DNA from: Mycobacterium sp. E796
GTDB lineage: Bacteria; Actinomycetota; Actinomycetes; Mycobacteriales; Mycobacteriaceae
Direction: 5' to 3'
NCBI RefSeq assembly: GCF_001672815.1
Contig: NZ_LZKK01000193.1
Location: forward strand, 1-62,545
Length of the DNA: 62,545 nt
This document shows positions 42,282 through 51,097 of the stretch, piece after piece (positions within the stretch are counted from its first letter, which is position 1; each line of letters starts with the position of its first letter). Both the position numbers and the translations under genes were made by a program. Under the pieces are notes generated by a model. That model saw only the letters and a list, made by a program, of their open reading frames with translations. It had not been told where the DNA came from and ran no database searches.

Positions 42282-44501
42282 GTGACCACGCGCCAGGCCG
42301 ACACCGTTCGCCCCGTCGAACGGGCGCAGGCTCAGCGGCCGGCAGAGACCGGATTCCGCAACGATATCGAGGGCTTGCGCGGCTTCACGCTGTTGGCCAT
42401 CCTCGGCTTTCACATCTCGATGCCCGGTGTCAGCGGCGGCTTCGTCGGCCCCGACATCTTCTTCGAAATCTCGGGCTTCGTCATCACCGGGCAGCTCTGG
42501 CGCCAGGTGAGTACCACCGGCACCATCGGACTGCGGAAGTTCTATGGGGCCCGGTCCCGCCGACTGCTGCCCGTATCGGCCACGGTCGGCGTCATCACCG
42601 CGATCGCCGCGGCCGTCTTGCTGCCCGTCGTGCAGGCCCAAGGCGCCCTGAAGGACGCCATCGCCTGCGCGTTGTACGTTCCGAACTTCTGGTTCATCGT
42701 CCAACAGGTCGACTATTTCGCCGGCGGCACGCCTTCGCCGTTCCAGCACTACTGGACCTTGGGCGTGGAGGAACAGTTCTACCTGTTGTGGCCGCCCCTG
42801 ATCGTCGGCACGGCGTGGCTGATCCGCCGCCTGCGCCGGCGCACGAAGACCGACGCGCCCGTGTCGAAGAGGCCGTACCTGGCCCTGGTGACGGTGATCG
42901 CGACCGTGTCTTTCGCGCTGTCGCTGCTGATCACCTACGTGATGCCGCTCGCGGCGTACTTTTCGCTCTTCACCAGGGCCTGGCAGTTGGCGCTCGGGGC
43001 TTTGGTGGCCCTGACGGCCGAGTACTGGAGCCGGCTTCCGGCGCGAGCCGCGGTGATCACGGGATGGGTCGGGACGGGCATGGTCCTGTGGGCCTGCGTC
43101 CTTTTCACCCCGGACATTCCCTATCCCGGCACCGCCGCGCTGCTGCCCGTCCTGGGCACCGCGCTGGTGCTCGGCGCCGGCTGTTCGACGCCGAACCGGG
43201 GCGCGGGGCGGGTCCTGGGATGGTCCCCGATGCGGGCGATCGGACGGCTGTCCTACTCGTGGTACCTGTGGCACTGGCCGGTGTTGGTGTTCGCACCCAT
43301 CATCGTGGGCCATCCGCTGGGCCTGGCCGGCAGGTTCGTGGCGGCGGTCGTCGTCTCCGGCGGGCTGGGCTGGCTCACCCTGCGTTTCATCGAGAACCCG
43401 TTGCGATACGCCGCTGTCCTGCGCAAGTCGCCGGCGAAAAGTCTGGCGGTCGGCGGTTTCGCCACGTCGGCGGCGGCCTGCGTGGCCGCGGTGTTGCTGA
43501 TGTGGGTGTCTTCGCTGCCGATGCCGGTCGCGGTCGCGCACGGCGCGCAGGCGGCGCCGCTGACGATCACCGCCGGGCCCGTGCCGACGGGTACCAACAT
43601 CGAGGCCTACGACGCGGCGGTGCAGGACGTGTTCTCGCAGGTGCAGGCCGCGGTCGCGGCATCGGCCGATGTGAAGGCCGTCCCGTCGAACCTGAAGCCG
43701 ACGGTCGGCGACGCGGCGGGCGAAATCGGGGCCATGTTGTTCAACGGCTGCCTGCGCGCACCCCTGCAAGCCGGGCAGCCGGAGTGCGCGATGGGCGACA
43801 CCAAATCCAAGACGACGGTGGCCATGGTCGGCGATTCGCATTCGTCGATGTGGATTCCGGCGTTCCAGCAGATCGGCACGCAGCGGCCCTGGCGACTTGA
43901 AGCCATGGCCAAGGCGGCCTGCCCGATGATGGACCTGCCGATCGCCAACCCACTGGTCAGTCCGCTGGTCGAATACATCCAGCGCTGCGGGCAGTGGCGC
44001 GGTCAGATCATGGATCGGCTCCGCGCCGAGCACCCCGCGCTCGTCATGGTGAGCGTGTTCCGCGGGTACACCGCCACCCACAGCAATGGATTCCGCTCGG
44101 GCTTCACCTCGTACGACCCGGCCTGGAACGACGGCCTGACCCGCCTGGTGCGTCAACTGCGCGAGACCGGCGCCAAGGTGCTGGTGCTCGGGCCGCTTCC
44201 GCACCTGACCACCTCGGTGCCAGGCTGTCTGTCCGAGCACCTCGAGGACGCGACGGCATGCTCGCCGCCCATGTCATACGCGTTCGACCGAGCCGGCATG
44301 TCCGCCGAGGCAGCGGCCGTCAAAGCCGGCGGCGGGCAGTACGCGGACCTCTCCGAACTGTTCTGCACCGCGAAGCGCTGCCCGGTCGTCGTCGGCAACA
44401 CCCTGGTCTACGTCGACGCCGGTCACCTGACGCTCGAATACTCCCGGTTGATGGCACCGGCGATCGCGGCGCTGGCCGACCGCGCGCTCGCCGGGGGCTG
44501 A
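42282..44501 (+). CDS. Acyltransferase-3 family membrane protein with C-terminal SGNH domain (OafA/YrhL type)
   Basis: A 739-residue two-domain protein. Residues ~25-400 are a polytopic acyltransferase-3 domain with DIEGLRGFTLLAILGFHIS (conserved His), GGFVGPDIFFEISGFVIT, RLLPVSA and the WTLGVEEQFYLLWP block. After a linker (~440-500) comes an exported SGNH domain with VAMVGDSHSSMW (Ser nucleophile), VFRGYTATH and VDAGHLT (DxxH). These transfer acyl groups to cell-envelope glycans or glycolipids. GTG 42282 gives a family-like start. Alone, with no sugar genes beside it. Confidence 0.87.
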   Translation: MTTRQADTVRPVERAQAQRPAETGFRNDIEGLRGFTLLAILGFHISMPGVSGGFVGPDIFFEISGFVITGQLWRQVSTTGTIGLRKFYGARSRRLLPVSATVGVITAIAAAVLLPVVQAQGALKDAIACALYVPNFWFIVQQVDYFAGGTPSPFQHYWTLGVEEQFYLLWPPLIVGTAWLIRRLRRRTKTDAPVSKRPYLALVTVIATVSFALSLLITYVMPLAAYFSLFTRAWQLALGALVALTAEYWSRLPARAAVITGWVGTGMVLWACVLFTPDIPYPGTAALLPVLGTALVLGAGCSTPNRGAGRVLGWSPMRAIGRLSYSWYLWHWPVLVFAPIIVGHPLGLAGRFVAAVVVSGGLGWLTLRFIENPLRYAAVLRKSPAKSLAVGGFATSAAACVAAVLLMWVSSLPMPVAVAHGAQAAPLTITAGPVPTGTNIEAYDAAVQDVFSQVQAAVAASADVKAVPSNLKPTVGDAAGEIGAMLFNGCLRAPLQAGQPECAMGDTKSKTTVAMVGDSHSSMWIPAFQQIGTQRPWRLEAMAKAACPMMDLPIANPLVSPLVEYIQRCGQWRGQIMDRLRAEHPALVMVSVFRGYTATHSNGFRSGFTSYDPAWNDGLTRLVRQLRETGAKVLVLGPLPHLTTSVPGCLSEHLEDATACSPPMSYAFDRAGMSAEAAAVKAGGGQYADLSELFCTAKRCPVVVGNTLVYVDAGHLTLEYSRLMAPAIAALADRALAGG

Positions 44502-44515
44502 CGCCCACACCGCTT

Positions 44516-44806
44516 CTAGGTGCAGCCGCTCACATGGACTCGCCGGCCGACACCGGCGCACACGCTCACGTTCGGTGGCGGAAAGTCTTGCGGCAGAGGG
44601 GCATAGTCGCCCGGCGGCGGGGCGTAGGTGTTGACCGTGTCGGCGACGTTGGTGCACCCGCTCACCGAAATGCGCCGACCGACGCTCGCGCAGACGTCGG
44701 CGTTGGCCACGCCGGGGGGTTGCACGACGGCATAGATTTCCGGGACCGCCGTGAGGGCCAACACCGCGACCCCCGCGGCGGTCCACGACCGCGCCCACAG
44801 ATTCAT
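44516..44806 (-). CDS. Small secreted protein with duplicated Cys-containing repeat
   Basis: A 96-residue protein starting MNLWARSWTAAGVAVLALTA, a signal peptide or anchor, followed by two copies of a 15-residue unit, VCASVGRRISVSGCT and VCAGVGRRVHVSGCT, joined by a Pro-rich linker. Each unit has two cysteines that could form a disulfide loop outside the cell. AAGGAG at good spacing fixes the ATG at 44806. It lies 14 bp downstream of the hemophore-like gene, probably in one operon. Function unknown. Confidence 0.72.
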   Translation of the reverse strand: MNLWARSWTAAGVAVLALTAVPEIYAVVQPPGVANADVCASVGRRISVSGCTNVADTVNTYAPPPGDYAPLPQDFPPPNVSVCAGVGRRVHVSGCT

Positions 44807-44820
44807 CGCTATCTCCTTCG

Positions 44821-45210
44821 CTAGGGGGTGGCGCTGCTGTCGCCCAGCAGCGGAGTCCACTGGCAACGCTGCCTGGCGTCGGCCAGCGGCTGGCGGATGT
44901 TCTCCAGGTCGGCCTGCTCTTGCGGGTTGGCGTTGAAATAGTTCTGCACGTTGTCGCGGATCTGGTCCTTGGGCTGGTCCTGAAGGCCGGTGTAGAACCC
45001 GTTCACGTCCGGGTGCGTGAACAGGTAGGTCGACAGCGACGCGGCGACACCCGCTGCGACACCGGCGATGTCGGCGGCCGTGCAGTTGGCCGGCCGGGAC
45101 GGCGGATCGGCCGCGGCGGTCCCCGCGGTGGCCAATAGCGTGCCGGCGACCGCGCCGGCGCCGATCGCACCGACGATTAGCCGGCGCCGAATGGAGATTG
45201 GGCGAAACAT
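44821..45210 (-). CDS. Hemophore-related secreted protein (Rv0203/Rv1174c family)
   Basis: A 129-residue exported protein: signal peptide (RLIVGAIGAGAVAGTLLATA, cleavage near AAADPP), then a helical domain with CTAADIAGVAAGVAASLSTY, LFTHPDVNGFYTGL, FNANPQEQADLENIRQPL and a final Cys in ARQRC. The two cysteines and the HPDVN and NIRQPL motifs match the mycobacterial hemophore-related family (TIGR04529), whose members bind haem for iron uptake. GGAAGGAG precedes ATG 45210. Confidence 0.82.
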   Translation of the reverse strand: MFRPISIRRRLIVGAIGAGAVAGTLLATAGTAAADPPSRPANCTAADIAGVAAGVAASLSTYLFTHPDVNGFYTGLQDQPKDQIRDNVQNYFNANPQEQADLENIRQPLADARQRCQWTPLLGDSSATP

Positions 45211-45343
45211 AGCGGGCTCCTTCCTGCGCATAAATCATCTTCTGCCAACCTCGTCGGTTCCGGAAGGGGCGCGAGCTGGCAAGACCGGCCTCGTCGGGGC
45301 CAGATTCCGTTAATGTCCTAAGGCGCCGACAGGAAGGGATGCA

Positions 45344-45781
45344 GTGAACCATTTGTGCGCGCGGACCGCCGGATTCGTGTCAGCGGCGTTGGCGACGGCC
45401 ATCGTGATGCCCGCGACGGCGCACGCGACGCCGCCGATCGGGGTCAGCGCGGTCACCCTGTCGAAGCAAACCGTCGACGGCAAGGACTACATCGTCAGCG
45501 AAATCACGGTCGCACCAAACGGAAGCACCGGCTGGCACACACACCAGGGCGAGATTTACGGCGTCATCAAGTCTGGCGTGTTGACCCACTACGGGTCGGA
45601 CTGCCAGCAGGACGGCGTTTACGGCCCCGGGGCCGCCATCACCGATCCGACGGGGCCACAGCACGTTCACCTCGCCCGCAACCTGGGGACGACGCCACTC
45701 GTCCTCGATGTGACCTACATCGATCCGGCGGGAGCGCCCACCTCCGACAGCGCACCCAACCCCGGCTGCGACTTCGAATGA
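45344..45781 (+). CDS. Secreted cupin-domain protein
   Basis: A 145-residue protein with an N-terminal signal peptide (GFVSAALATAIVMPATAHA) and a single cupin fold: GWHTHQGEIYGVIKSG (His ligands plus Glu) and DPTGPQHVHLARN (second-motif His). Two cysteines (GSDCQQD, NPGCDFE) may be disulfide-bonded outside the cell. The start is GTG with AGGAAGG upstream. Its stop overlaps the ATG of the antiporter gene (ATGA). Substrate unknown. Confidence 0.8.
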   Translation: MNHLCARTAGFVSAALATAIVMPATAHATPPIGVSAVTLSKQTVDGKDYIVSEITVAPNGSTGWHTHQGEIYGVIKSGVLTHYGSDCQQDGVYGPGAAITDPTGPQHVHLARNLGTTPLVLDVTYIDPAGAPTSDSAPNPGCDFE

Positions 45782-46932
45782 GCACGTTCGGCTTCCACAC
45801 CCTGGCGCTGCTGACCGCGATCGGTTTCGCCGGGCCGCTGCTGGCGTCGGTGCCGCACCTGCGGATACCGGTGATCATCGGCGAGCTCGCCGCCGGGCTC
45901 GTCGTCGGCAAGACCGGCTTCGGCATCATCGACGACACCAACCCGACCCTGCAATTGCTCGCCAACATCGGCTTCGCGCTGGTGATGTTCGTCGTGGGCA
46001 CCCACGTTCCGATCCGCGACCCCCAGTTGCGCTCGGCGGCGCCGCGGGCGCTGCTGCGCGCGGTCGCGGTCGGCGCCGCCGCGGCGGTCCTCGGCTTCGG
46101 GCTGGCCGAGGCGTTCGGCACCGGGCACGCCGCGCTCTACGCGGTGCTGATGGCGTCCTCGTCGGCGGCGCTGGCGCTGCCGGTGATCGATTCGCTGCGG
46201 CTGCAGGGGCCCGACGTGTTGTCGGTGACGGTGCAGATCGCCATCGCCGACGCCGCGAGTATCGTGTTGCTGCCGTTGGTAATTGACCTGCGCCGGGCTC
46301 CGGTCGCGGCGCTCGGTGCGCTCGCCGTCGCGGCCTGCGCGGCGGTGGTGTTCATCGTCCTGCGCGCGGCCGACCGCAAGGGCTGGCGGCAGCGCCTGCA
46401 CAAGTACTCCGAAAAGCAACGCTTCGCACTGGAATTGCGCACCAACCTGGTCGTGCTGTTCGCCCTGGCGGCGCTGGCAACCAGCACCCACGTGTCGATC
46501 ATGCTGGCGGGCTTCGCGTTGGGTCTGGTGATCGCGATGGTCGGCGAACCGCGACGGCTGGCGCGCCAGCTGTTCGGTATCACCGAGGGGTTTTTCAGCC
46601 CCCTGTTCTTCGTCTGGCTGGGCGCCTCGCTACAGGTGCGCGAGTTGGGCGCGCACCCGAAGCTCATCCTGCTGGGGCTCGGCCTGGGTCTGTGTGCCGT
46701 GCTGGCGCATTGCGTGGGACGGCTGCTCGGCCAGCCGCTGACGCTGGCGGTGCTGTCCGCCGCGCAGCTCGGCGTGCCGGTGGCCGCGGCCACCATCGGC
46801 ACCGAGGAACACCTTCTCGTCCCCGGCGAAGCCTCGGCGTTGATGTTCGGCGCCTTGTTGACGGTCGCGAGCACGTCGCTCGCGGGCGCGCTGGCGGCGC
46901 GCGGCCGGCCGGCCGCGACGAACCCCGTGTGA
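45778..46932 (+). CDS. CPA2-type cation/proton antiporter (KefB/NapA-like membrane domain)
   Basis: A 384-residue polytopic membrane protein with the CPA2 layout: LASVPHLRIPVIIGELAAGL, GFALVMFVVGTHVP, ASSSAALALPVIDSL, TVQIAIADAASIVLLPL (conserved AD in the transport core), FFSPLFFVWLGASL. No C-terminal RCK/TrkA-N domain. It exchanges Na+ or K+ for protons. ATG 45778 overlaps the upstream cupin stop, so the two genes are translationally coupled. Confidence 0.83.
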   Translation: MSTFGFHTLALLTAIGFAGPLLASVPHLRIPVIIGELAAGLVVGKTGFGIIDDTNPTLQLLANIGFALVMFVVGTHVPIRDPQLRSAAPRALLRAVAVGAAAAVLGFGLAEAFGTGHAALYAVLMASSSAALALPVIDSLRLQGPDVLSVTVQIAIADAASIVLLPLVIDLRRAPVAALGALAVAACAAVVFIVLRAADRKGWRQRLHKYSEKQRFALELRTNLVVLFALAALATSTHVSIMLAGFALGLVIAMVGEPRRLARQLFGITEGFFSPLFFVWLGASLQVRELGAHPKLILLGLGLGLCAVLAHCVGRLLGQPLTLAVLSAAQLGVPVAAATIGTEEHLLVPGEASALMFGALLTVASTSLAGALAARGRPAATNPV

Positions 46933-47005
46933 CCAAGGGACCGAAGCACTCCCATCCGGGTCCATTCGGCCCTACGGGCGCGCGCGGCGCGGTGGTCGGA
47001 TGAAA

Positions 47006-47023
47006 CCCTAGGCCGATCTAGGG
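47006..47023. promoter_or_regulatory. Inverted repeat upstream of the 74-aa gene
   Basis: CCCTAG-GCCGAT-CTAGGG, 6-bp arms and 6-bp spacer, ending 7 bp before the ATG at 47031. Could be an operator or affect translation initiation. Confidence 0.4.
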
Positions 47024-47030
47024 GGCTGTC

Positions 47031-47255
47031 ATGAGGGATCGTATGTACCGCGTTACCGATCGCCTGCACCAAGGCCGCACGGTCGCGGTGCCCGGTAACG
47101 AGATCGCCCACGTGGTGTCGGCCTGGCTCGCCGAGCTGGGCGCGGACAGCCCGCTGGCGGACGACCTCGAACGGGCGGTGCGCGTCGGCAATTGGGCGGC
47201 GGCCCGCGCGGTCGGCGATCAGCTCTCCGTCGACGTGGCCGTCATCGCGGCCTAG
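47031..47255 (+). CDS. Small hypothetical protein (74 aa)
   Basis: A 74-codon frame with strong GC third-position bias like its neighbours, so probably real. The product begins MRDRMYRVTDRLHQGRTVAV, contains IAHVVSAWLAELGADSPLA and a helix ending in DVAVIAA; charged, no signal or membrane segment. Function not recognised. It sits at the head of the Acg/hydrogenase island, 127 bp before acg copy 1, and may share hypoxic regulation. A second ATG at 47043 is possible. Confidence 0.6.
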   Translation: MRDRMYRVTDRLHQGRTVAVPGNEIAHVVSAWLAELGADSPLADDLERAVRVGNWAAARAVGDQLSVDVAVIAA

Positions 47256-47280
47256 GACTAGTCATGTCGAGCTCCGCAAT

Positions 47281-47294
47281 TGGCCCAAAGTCCT
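47281..47294. promoter_or_regulatory. DosR-box-like site upstream of acg copy 1/hydrogenase operon
   Basis: On the minus strand AGGACTTTGGGCCA, 10 of 14 positions of the DosR consensus GGGACTWWAGTCCC. It ends 88 bp before the acg start. Confidence 0.5.
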
Positions 47295-47382
47295 TTTGCC
47301 AAGTGCCGTCCTGCTCTCGCATCGCCCCATGTGATTACGCCATCGTGGACGTGACGAAGCTTTACCGAAGGGAACTGGAGCG

Positions 47383-48360
47383 ATGAACGCGCGCTTTCCG
47401 GATGCCGGCACAGTCCGGACTGGCCTGACCCTGGCGGGCCGCGCCCCCTCGGTGCACAACACGCAACCGTGGCGGTGGCGGGTCGACGACACCAGCCTGC
47501 ACCTGTACGCGGACGCCGAACGCCAACTGCCCAACACCGACCCGGACGGCCGGGACCTGATCTTGAGCTGCGGCACGGCCCTGCATCACTGCGTCGTCGC
47601 GTTTGCCGCCGTCGGGTGGCTGTCCAAGGTGACCCGGCTGCCGAACCCGGACGACCCGAATCACCTTGCCGCGATCGAGTTATCGCCGTACCCGGCCGAC
47701 GCCGTCGACATCGCGCTGGCCGCGGCGATACCGCGGCGCCGCACCGACCGTCGCCACTACAGCTCCTGGCCGGTGCCGATCGGGGACATCGCGCTGATGG
47801 CCGCCCGGGCCGCCCGAAACGGCGTGACGCTGTGCCAGGTCGAAGACCTCGACAAGCTGAACAAGATCGTCGCCGAATCCGTTGCGGAGCACTTCAATCG
47901 CGACTACCTCGCCGAGCTGACGGCGTGGAGCGGGCGCTACGCGTCGGTGGCGGGCGTTCCCGCGCACAGCACGCCGCCCTCGGACCCCGCGGCGAAAATA
48001 CCGGGGCGGTTTTTCGCCGGCCCCACGCTGCCGCAGGCGCCCGAATCGTCCTCCTCGGAGGACAACGCCGTCGTGCTTGCGCTGGGCACGCGGACCGACG
48101 ACCGGCTGGCGCGGCTGCGGGCCGGCGAGGCCACCAGCGCGGTGCTGCTGACCGCGACGTCGATGGGATTGGCCAATTGCCCGGTCACCGAACCACTGGA
48201 GATCGCCGAGACCCGCGAACTGGTTCGCTCGGACATCTTCGGGGGCGGCAACTACCCGCAGATGCTGCTTCGGGTGGGCTGGGCGCCCATCAACGCCGAC
48301 CCGCTGCCCGCGACGCCGCGGCGCGAGTTGACCGATTTCGTCGAGTGGGTCAACGAGTAA
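47383..48360 (+). CDS. Acg-like FMN-binding nitroreductase-fold protein, copy 1
   Basis: A 325-residue protein of the Acg/Rv3131/Rv3127 family: RAPSVHNTQPWRWRVDDTSL, PDGRDLILSCGTALHH, RRRTDRRHYSSWPV and a final NYPQMLLRVGWAP block. In M. tuberculosis these DosR-regulated proteins have a duplicated nitroreductase fold with buried FMN, likely a flavin store rather than an ordinary reductase. The downstream hydrogenase GTG follows its TAA with zero gap, so it is the first gene of the hydrogenase operon. Two paralogues lie at 55741 and 62286. Confidence 0.85.
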   Translation: MNARFPDAGTVRTGLTLAGRAPSVHNTQPWRWRVDDTSLHLYADAERQLPNTDPDGRDLILSCGTALHHCVVAFAAVGWLSKVTRLPNPDDPNHLAAIELSPYPADAVDIALAAAIPRRRTDRRHYSSWPVPIGDIALMAARAARNGVTLCQVEDLDKLNKIVAESVAEHFNRDYLAELTAWSGRYASVAGVPAHSTPPSDPAAKIPGRFFAGPTLPQAPESSSSEDNAVVLALGTRTDDRLARLRAGEATSAVLLTATSMGLANCPVTEPLEIAETRELVRSDIFGGGNYPQMLLRVGWAPINADPLPATPRRELTDFVEWVNE

Positions 48361-49491
48361 GTGTCCGGGAGCGGAGGCGGCGAACATCACCAGGTCGCGT
48401 CGTTCGACGCGGCCGGGCTGCACCGGCTGGTCGAGGTGCTGATCGAGCGGGGCTACCGCGTGGTCGGTCCGACGTTGCGGGACAACGCAATCGTGCTGGC
48501 GGAGCTGCAGTCCGCGGACGAGCTGCCGCGCGGCTGGGGCGTCGATGTCTCTCCCGGGCATTATCGGGTGCGCCGCCGCGACGACGCCGCCGCCTTCGGG
48601 CACTCGGCCGGGCCGCAGTCGTTCAAACAGTTCCTGCATCCGCCGCGGCAGCGACTGTGGGCCGGCACCCGGGACGGGATGAGCGAGGCCGAACCCGATG
48701 GGCCAGCGCCGCGCTACGCGTTCCTCGGCGTGCGCGGGTGCGACCTGGCTGCGATCTCGACCCTCGACGGGGTGCTCGGCCGCTCCGAGTATCCGGACAG
48801 CTCTTTCGTCGGCCGGCGGCGACGGGCCTTCATCGTCGCGGTGAACTGCACGGAGCCGGGCGGGCTGTGTTTCTGTGCGTCGATGGGCACCGGGCCCGCG
48901 GCCGGGCCGGGCTACGACTTGGCCCTGACGGAGCGCCTCGACGAAGACGCGCCGTCATACCTTGTCGACGTCGGCAGCGAGGAAGGCGCCGACGTCCTCG
49001 CGGCGGTGGCGCACCGGGCCGCGAGCGATGACGAAATCGCTTCCGCACGTGCCGATGTCGAGGAAGCGGCCCAGCACATGGGCCGCCGGATGCCGGACAC
49101 GGACCTGCGGGAGCTGCTGATCGCCTCGCGGGAATCACCGCAGTGGGACGAGGTGGCCAGCCGCTGCCTGACGTGTGGCAACTGCACGATGGTGTGCCCG
49201 ACCTGCTTTTGCACCACCACCGAGGACGTCAGCGACCTCACCGGCGAGCACGCCGAGCGTTGGCGGCACTGGGCGTCGTGCTTCGAGTTCGACTTCACCT
49301 ACGTCCACGGCGGCGGCAGCGTCCGCCAGTCCGGGGCGTCGCGCTACCGGCATTGGCTGACCCACAAGCTGAGTACCTGGCACGACCAGTTCGGCACGTC
49401 GGGCTGCGTCGGGTGCGGCCGGTGCATCGCCTGGTGCCCCACCGGCATCGACATCACCGCGGAGATGAACAAGATGGCCGGCAGTGACTGA
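48361..49491 (+). CDS. hyhB: Group 3b [NiFe]-hydrogenase iron-sulfur beta subunit
   Basis: A 376-residue HyhB/HydB-type subunit. An N-terminal region with GPQSFKQFLHPPRQRLW and LGVRGCDLAAISTLD is followed by two [4Fe-4S] motifs: CLTCGNCTMVCPTC (about 269-282) and CVGCGRCIAWCPTG (about 349-362). It wires electrons between the NAD(P)-binding gamma subunit and the hydrogenase dimer in the cytoplasm. The order hyhB-G-S-L matches the M. smegmatis group 3b enzyme, which is DosR-controlled. GTG start directly follows acg. Confidence 0.88.
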   Translation: MSGSGGGEHHQVASFDAAGLHRLVEVLIERGYRVVGPTLRDNAIVLAELQSADELPRGWGVDVSPGHYRVRRRDDAAAFGHSAGPQSFKQFLHPPRQRLWAGTRDGMSEAEPDGPAPRYAFLGVRGCDLAAISTLDGVLGRSEYPDSSFVGRRRRAFIVAVNCTEPGGLCFCASMGTGPAAGPGYDLALTERLDEDAPSYLVDVGSEEGADVLAAVAHRAASDDEIASARADVEEAAQHMGRRMPDTDLRELLIASRESPQWDEVASRCLTCGNCTMVCPTCFCTTTEDVSDLTGEHAERWRHWASCFEFDFTYVHGGGSVRQSGASRYRHWLTHKLSTWHDQFGTSGCVGCGRCIAWCPTGIDITAEMNKMAGSD

Positions 49492-50338
49492 ACGGACTGA
49501 ACGGAGTGAGCCGGCATCGGCGATGGCGCCGGTGCCGTACCGGGTGCGCAGCCGCATCGTGGAGAGTCCCGATTCGGCGACGCTGTGCCTCGAGCCCGTC
49601 GGCGAGTCGCTGCGCGCCCCGCTGCCGGGGGAGTTCATGATGCTCTACGCGTTCGGCGTGGGCGAGGCCGCGATCTCGATCAGCGGCGACCCCACCGTGA
49701 CCGACGGCTCGATCACCCACACCATCCGCGCGGTGGGGGCGGTGAGCCGGGCCCTGCACAACGCCGAACCCGGCAGCGTCATCGGCGTCCGCGGTCCCTT
49801 CGGCACCACCTGGGGACTAGAGGAAGCCGTCGGGCGCGACCTGGTCCTGGTCGCCGGCGGCGTGGGGCTGTGCCCGCTGCGTCCGGCGGTGCTGGGCGCG
49901 CTGGCCGGACGGTCGAGCTACGGCAAGGTGACGCTCATCGTCGGCGCGCGCTCGCGGGCGGACTTAGTGTTCGCCGAACAACTCGAAAAGTGGGCCGACG
50001 ACCCGCAGATCGAACTGCACGTCACGGTCGACGTCCCGGTCCAGGGCTGGCGTGGCGAGGTCGGCCTGGTCACCGAGCCGCTGCACCGGCTCACGCTCGA
50101 CCCCGGGAACACCACCGCCTTCCTGTGCGGGCCGGAGCCCATGCTGCGGTTCGGCGCCGAGGCGCTGCTGGCGAAAGGCGTGGCCGCCCAGGACATTCGG
50201 GTGTCGCTGGAACGCAACATGCAATGCGGAATCGGGTGGTGCGGTCACTGCCAGCTGGGTCCGCTGCTGTTGTGCCGTGACGGCCCGGTCGTCGGCTACG
50301 ACGTGGCCGGCCCGCTGCTTTCCGTGAAGGAGCTTTAG
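49484..50338 (+). CDS. hyhG: Group 3b [NiFe]-hydrogenase NAD(P)/FAD-binding gamma subunit
   Basis: A 284-residue ferredoxin-NADP reductase-like subunit: FAD region (GEFMMLYAFGVGEAAISIS, HTIRAVGAVSRAL), NAD(P) fold (DLVLVAGGVGLCPLRPAVLG, TAFLCGPEPMLRFG) and a C-terminal [2Fe-2S] site with C248, C253, C256 and C264 in QCGIGWCGHCQLGPLLLC. It couples H2 to NADP(H). GTG 49484 overlaps hyhB by 8 bp. Confidence 0.88.
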   Translation: MTERTERSEPASAMAPVPYRVRSRIVESPDSATLCLEPVGESLRAPLPGEFMMLYAFGVGEAAISISGDPTVTDGSITHTIRAVGAVSRALHNAEPGSVIGVRGPFGTTWGLEEAVGRDLVLVAGGVGLCPLRPAVLGALAGRSSYGKVTLIVGARSRADLVFAEQLEKWADDPQIELHVTVDVPVQGWRGEVGLVTEPLHRLTLDPGNTTAFLCGPEPMLRFGAEALLAKGVAAQDIRVSLERNMQCGIGWCGHCQLGPLLLCRDGPVVGYDVAGPLLSVKEL

Positions 50339-51097
50339 ATGAGCCCGACCACACTGGCCGTGTGGAAGTTCGCGTCCTGCGATGGTTGTCAGCTCACCCT
50401 GCTGGACTGCGAGGACGAGCTGCTCACCCTGGCCGACCAGGTGCAGATCGCCACGTTCGCCGAGGCGTCCAGCGCGATGGTCGGCGGACCGTACGACGTG
50501 TCGCTGGTCGAAGGCTCGGTCACTACTTACCACGACGAGCAGCGCATCCGCGAGATCCGCGAGCAGTCAAAGGTTCTCGTCACCATCGGTGCGTGCGCGA
50601 CGGCCGGGGGAGTGCAGGCTCTGCGCAACTTCGCCGACGTCGCCGAGTTCGCCTCCGTCGTCTACGCCAAACCGGAGTACGTCGACACGCTGGCGACCTC
50701 CACGCCGGCGTCGGCGCACGTCAAGGTCGACTACCAGCTGCCCGGCTGCCCGATCGACCGCGGCCAGCTGCTCGACACCCTGGCGGCCCTGCTGATCGGG
50801 CGCAAACCGCAGATCCCGGCCAAGACGGTGTGCACCGAGTGCAAGCTCCACGGCGTCACGTGCGTCGTTGTCTCAGAAGGGATTCCGTGCCTCGGCCCGG
50901 TCACCCACGCGGGCTGCGGGGCGCTATGCCCCCGGCACCATCGCGGCTGCTTCGGCTGTTTTGGGCCGTCGGCGGCGCCCCGGACCGCGACGCTGATCCC
51001 GCTGCTGCGCCGCGACGGCATGTCCGACGGCGACGTCGACCGGGTGTTCTCGACGTTCAATGTGACCACCTTCTCCGCCGAACGGAGCAATCAGTGA
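50339..51097 (+). CDS. hyhS: Group 3b [NiFe]-hydrogenase small (delta) subunit
   Basis: A 252-residue small subunit with [20 protein letters not shown] (proximal cluster C14, C17), [30 protein letters not shown] and a cysteine-rich end ([32 protein letters not shown]) for three Fe-S clusters. No Tat signal, consistent with a cytoplasmic group 3 enzyme. It begins at the hyhG stop without gap and overlaps hyhL (GTGA). Confidence 0.9.
   Translation: MSPTTLAVWKFASCDGCQLTLLDCEDELLTLADQVQIATFAEASSAMVGGPYDVSLVEGSVTTYHDEQRIREIREQSKVLVTIGACATAGGVQALRNFADVAEFASVVYAKPEYVDTLATSTPASAHVKVDYQLPGCPIDRGQLLDTLAALLIGRKPQIPAKTVCTECKLHGVTCVVVSEGIPCLGPVTHAGCGALCPRHHRGCFGCFGPSAAPRTATLIPLLRRDGMSDGDVDRVFSTFNVTTFSAERSNQ

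Noticed and set aside
41814..44240. 808-codon minus-strand frame opposite marR and the acyltransferase
   Set aside because: Low-complexity Arg/Gln/His-rich shadow; the plus strand encodes recognisable domains.
46959..46972. Possible DosR box (GGTCCATTCGGCCC) upstream of the 74-aa gene
   Set aside because: Only 9 of 14 consensus positions match; too weak to list in such GC-rich DNA.
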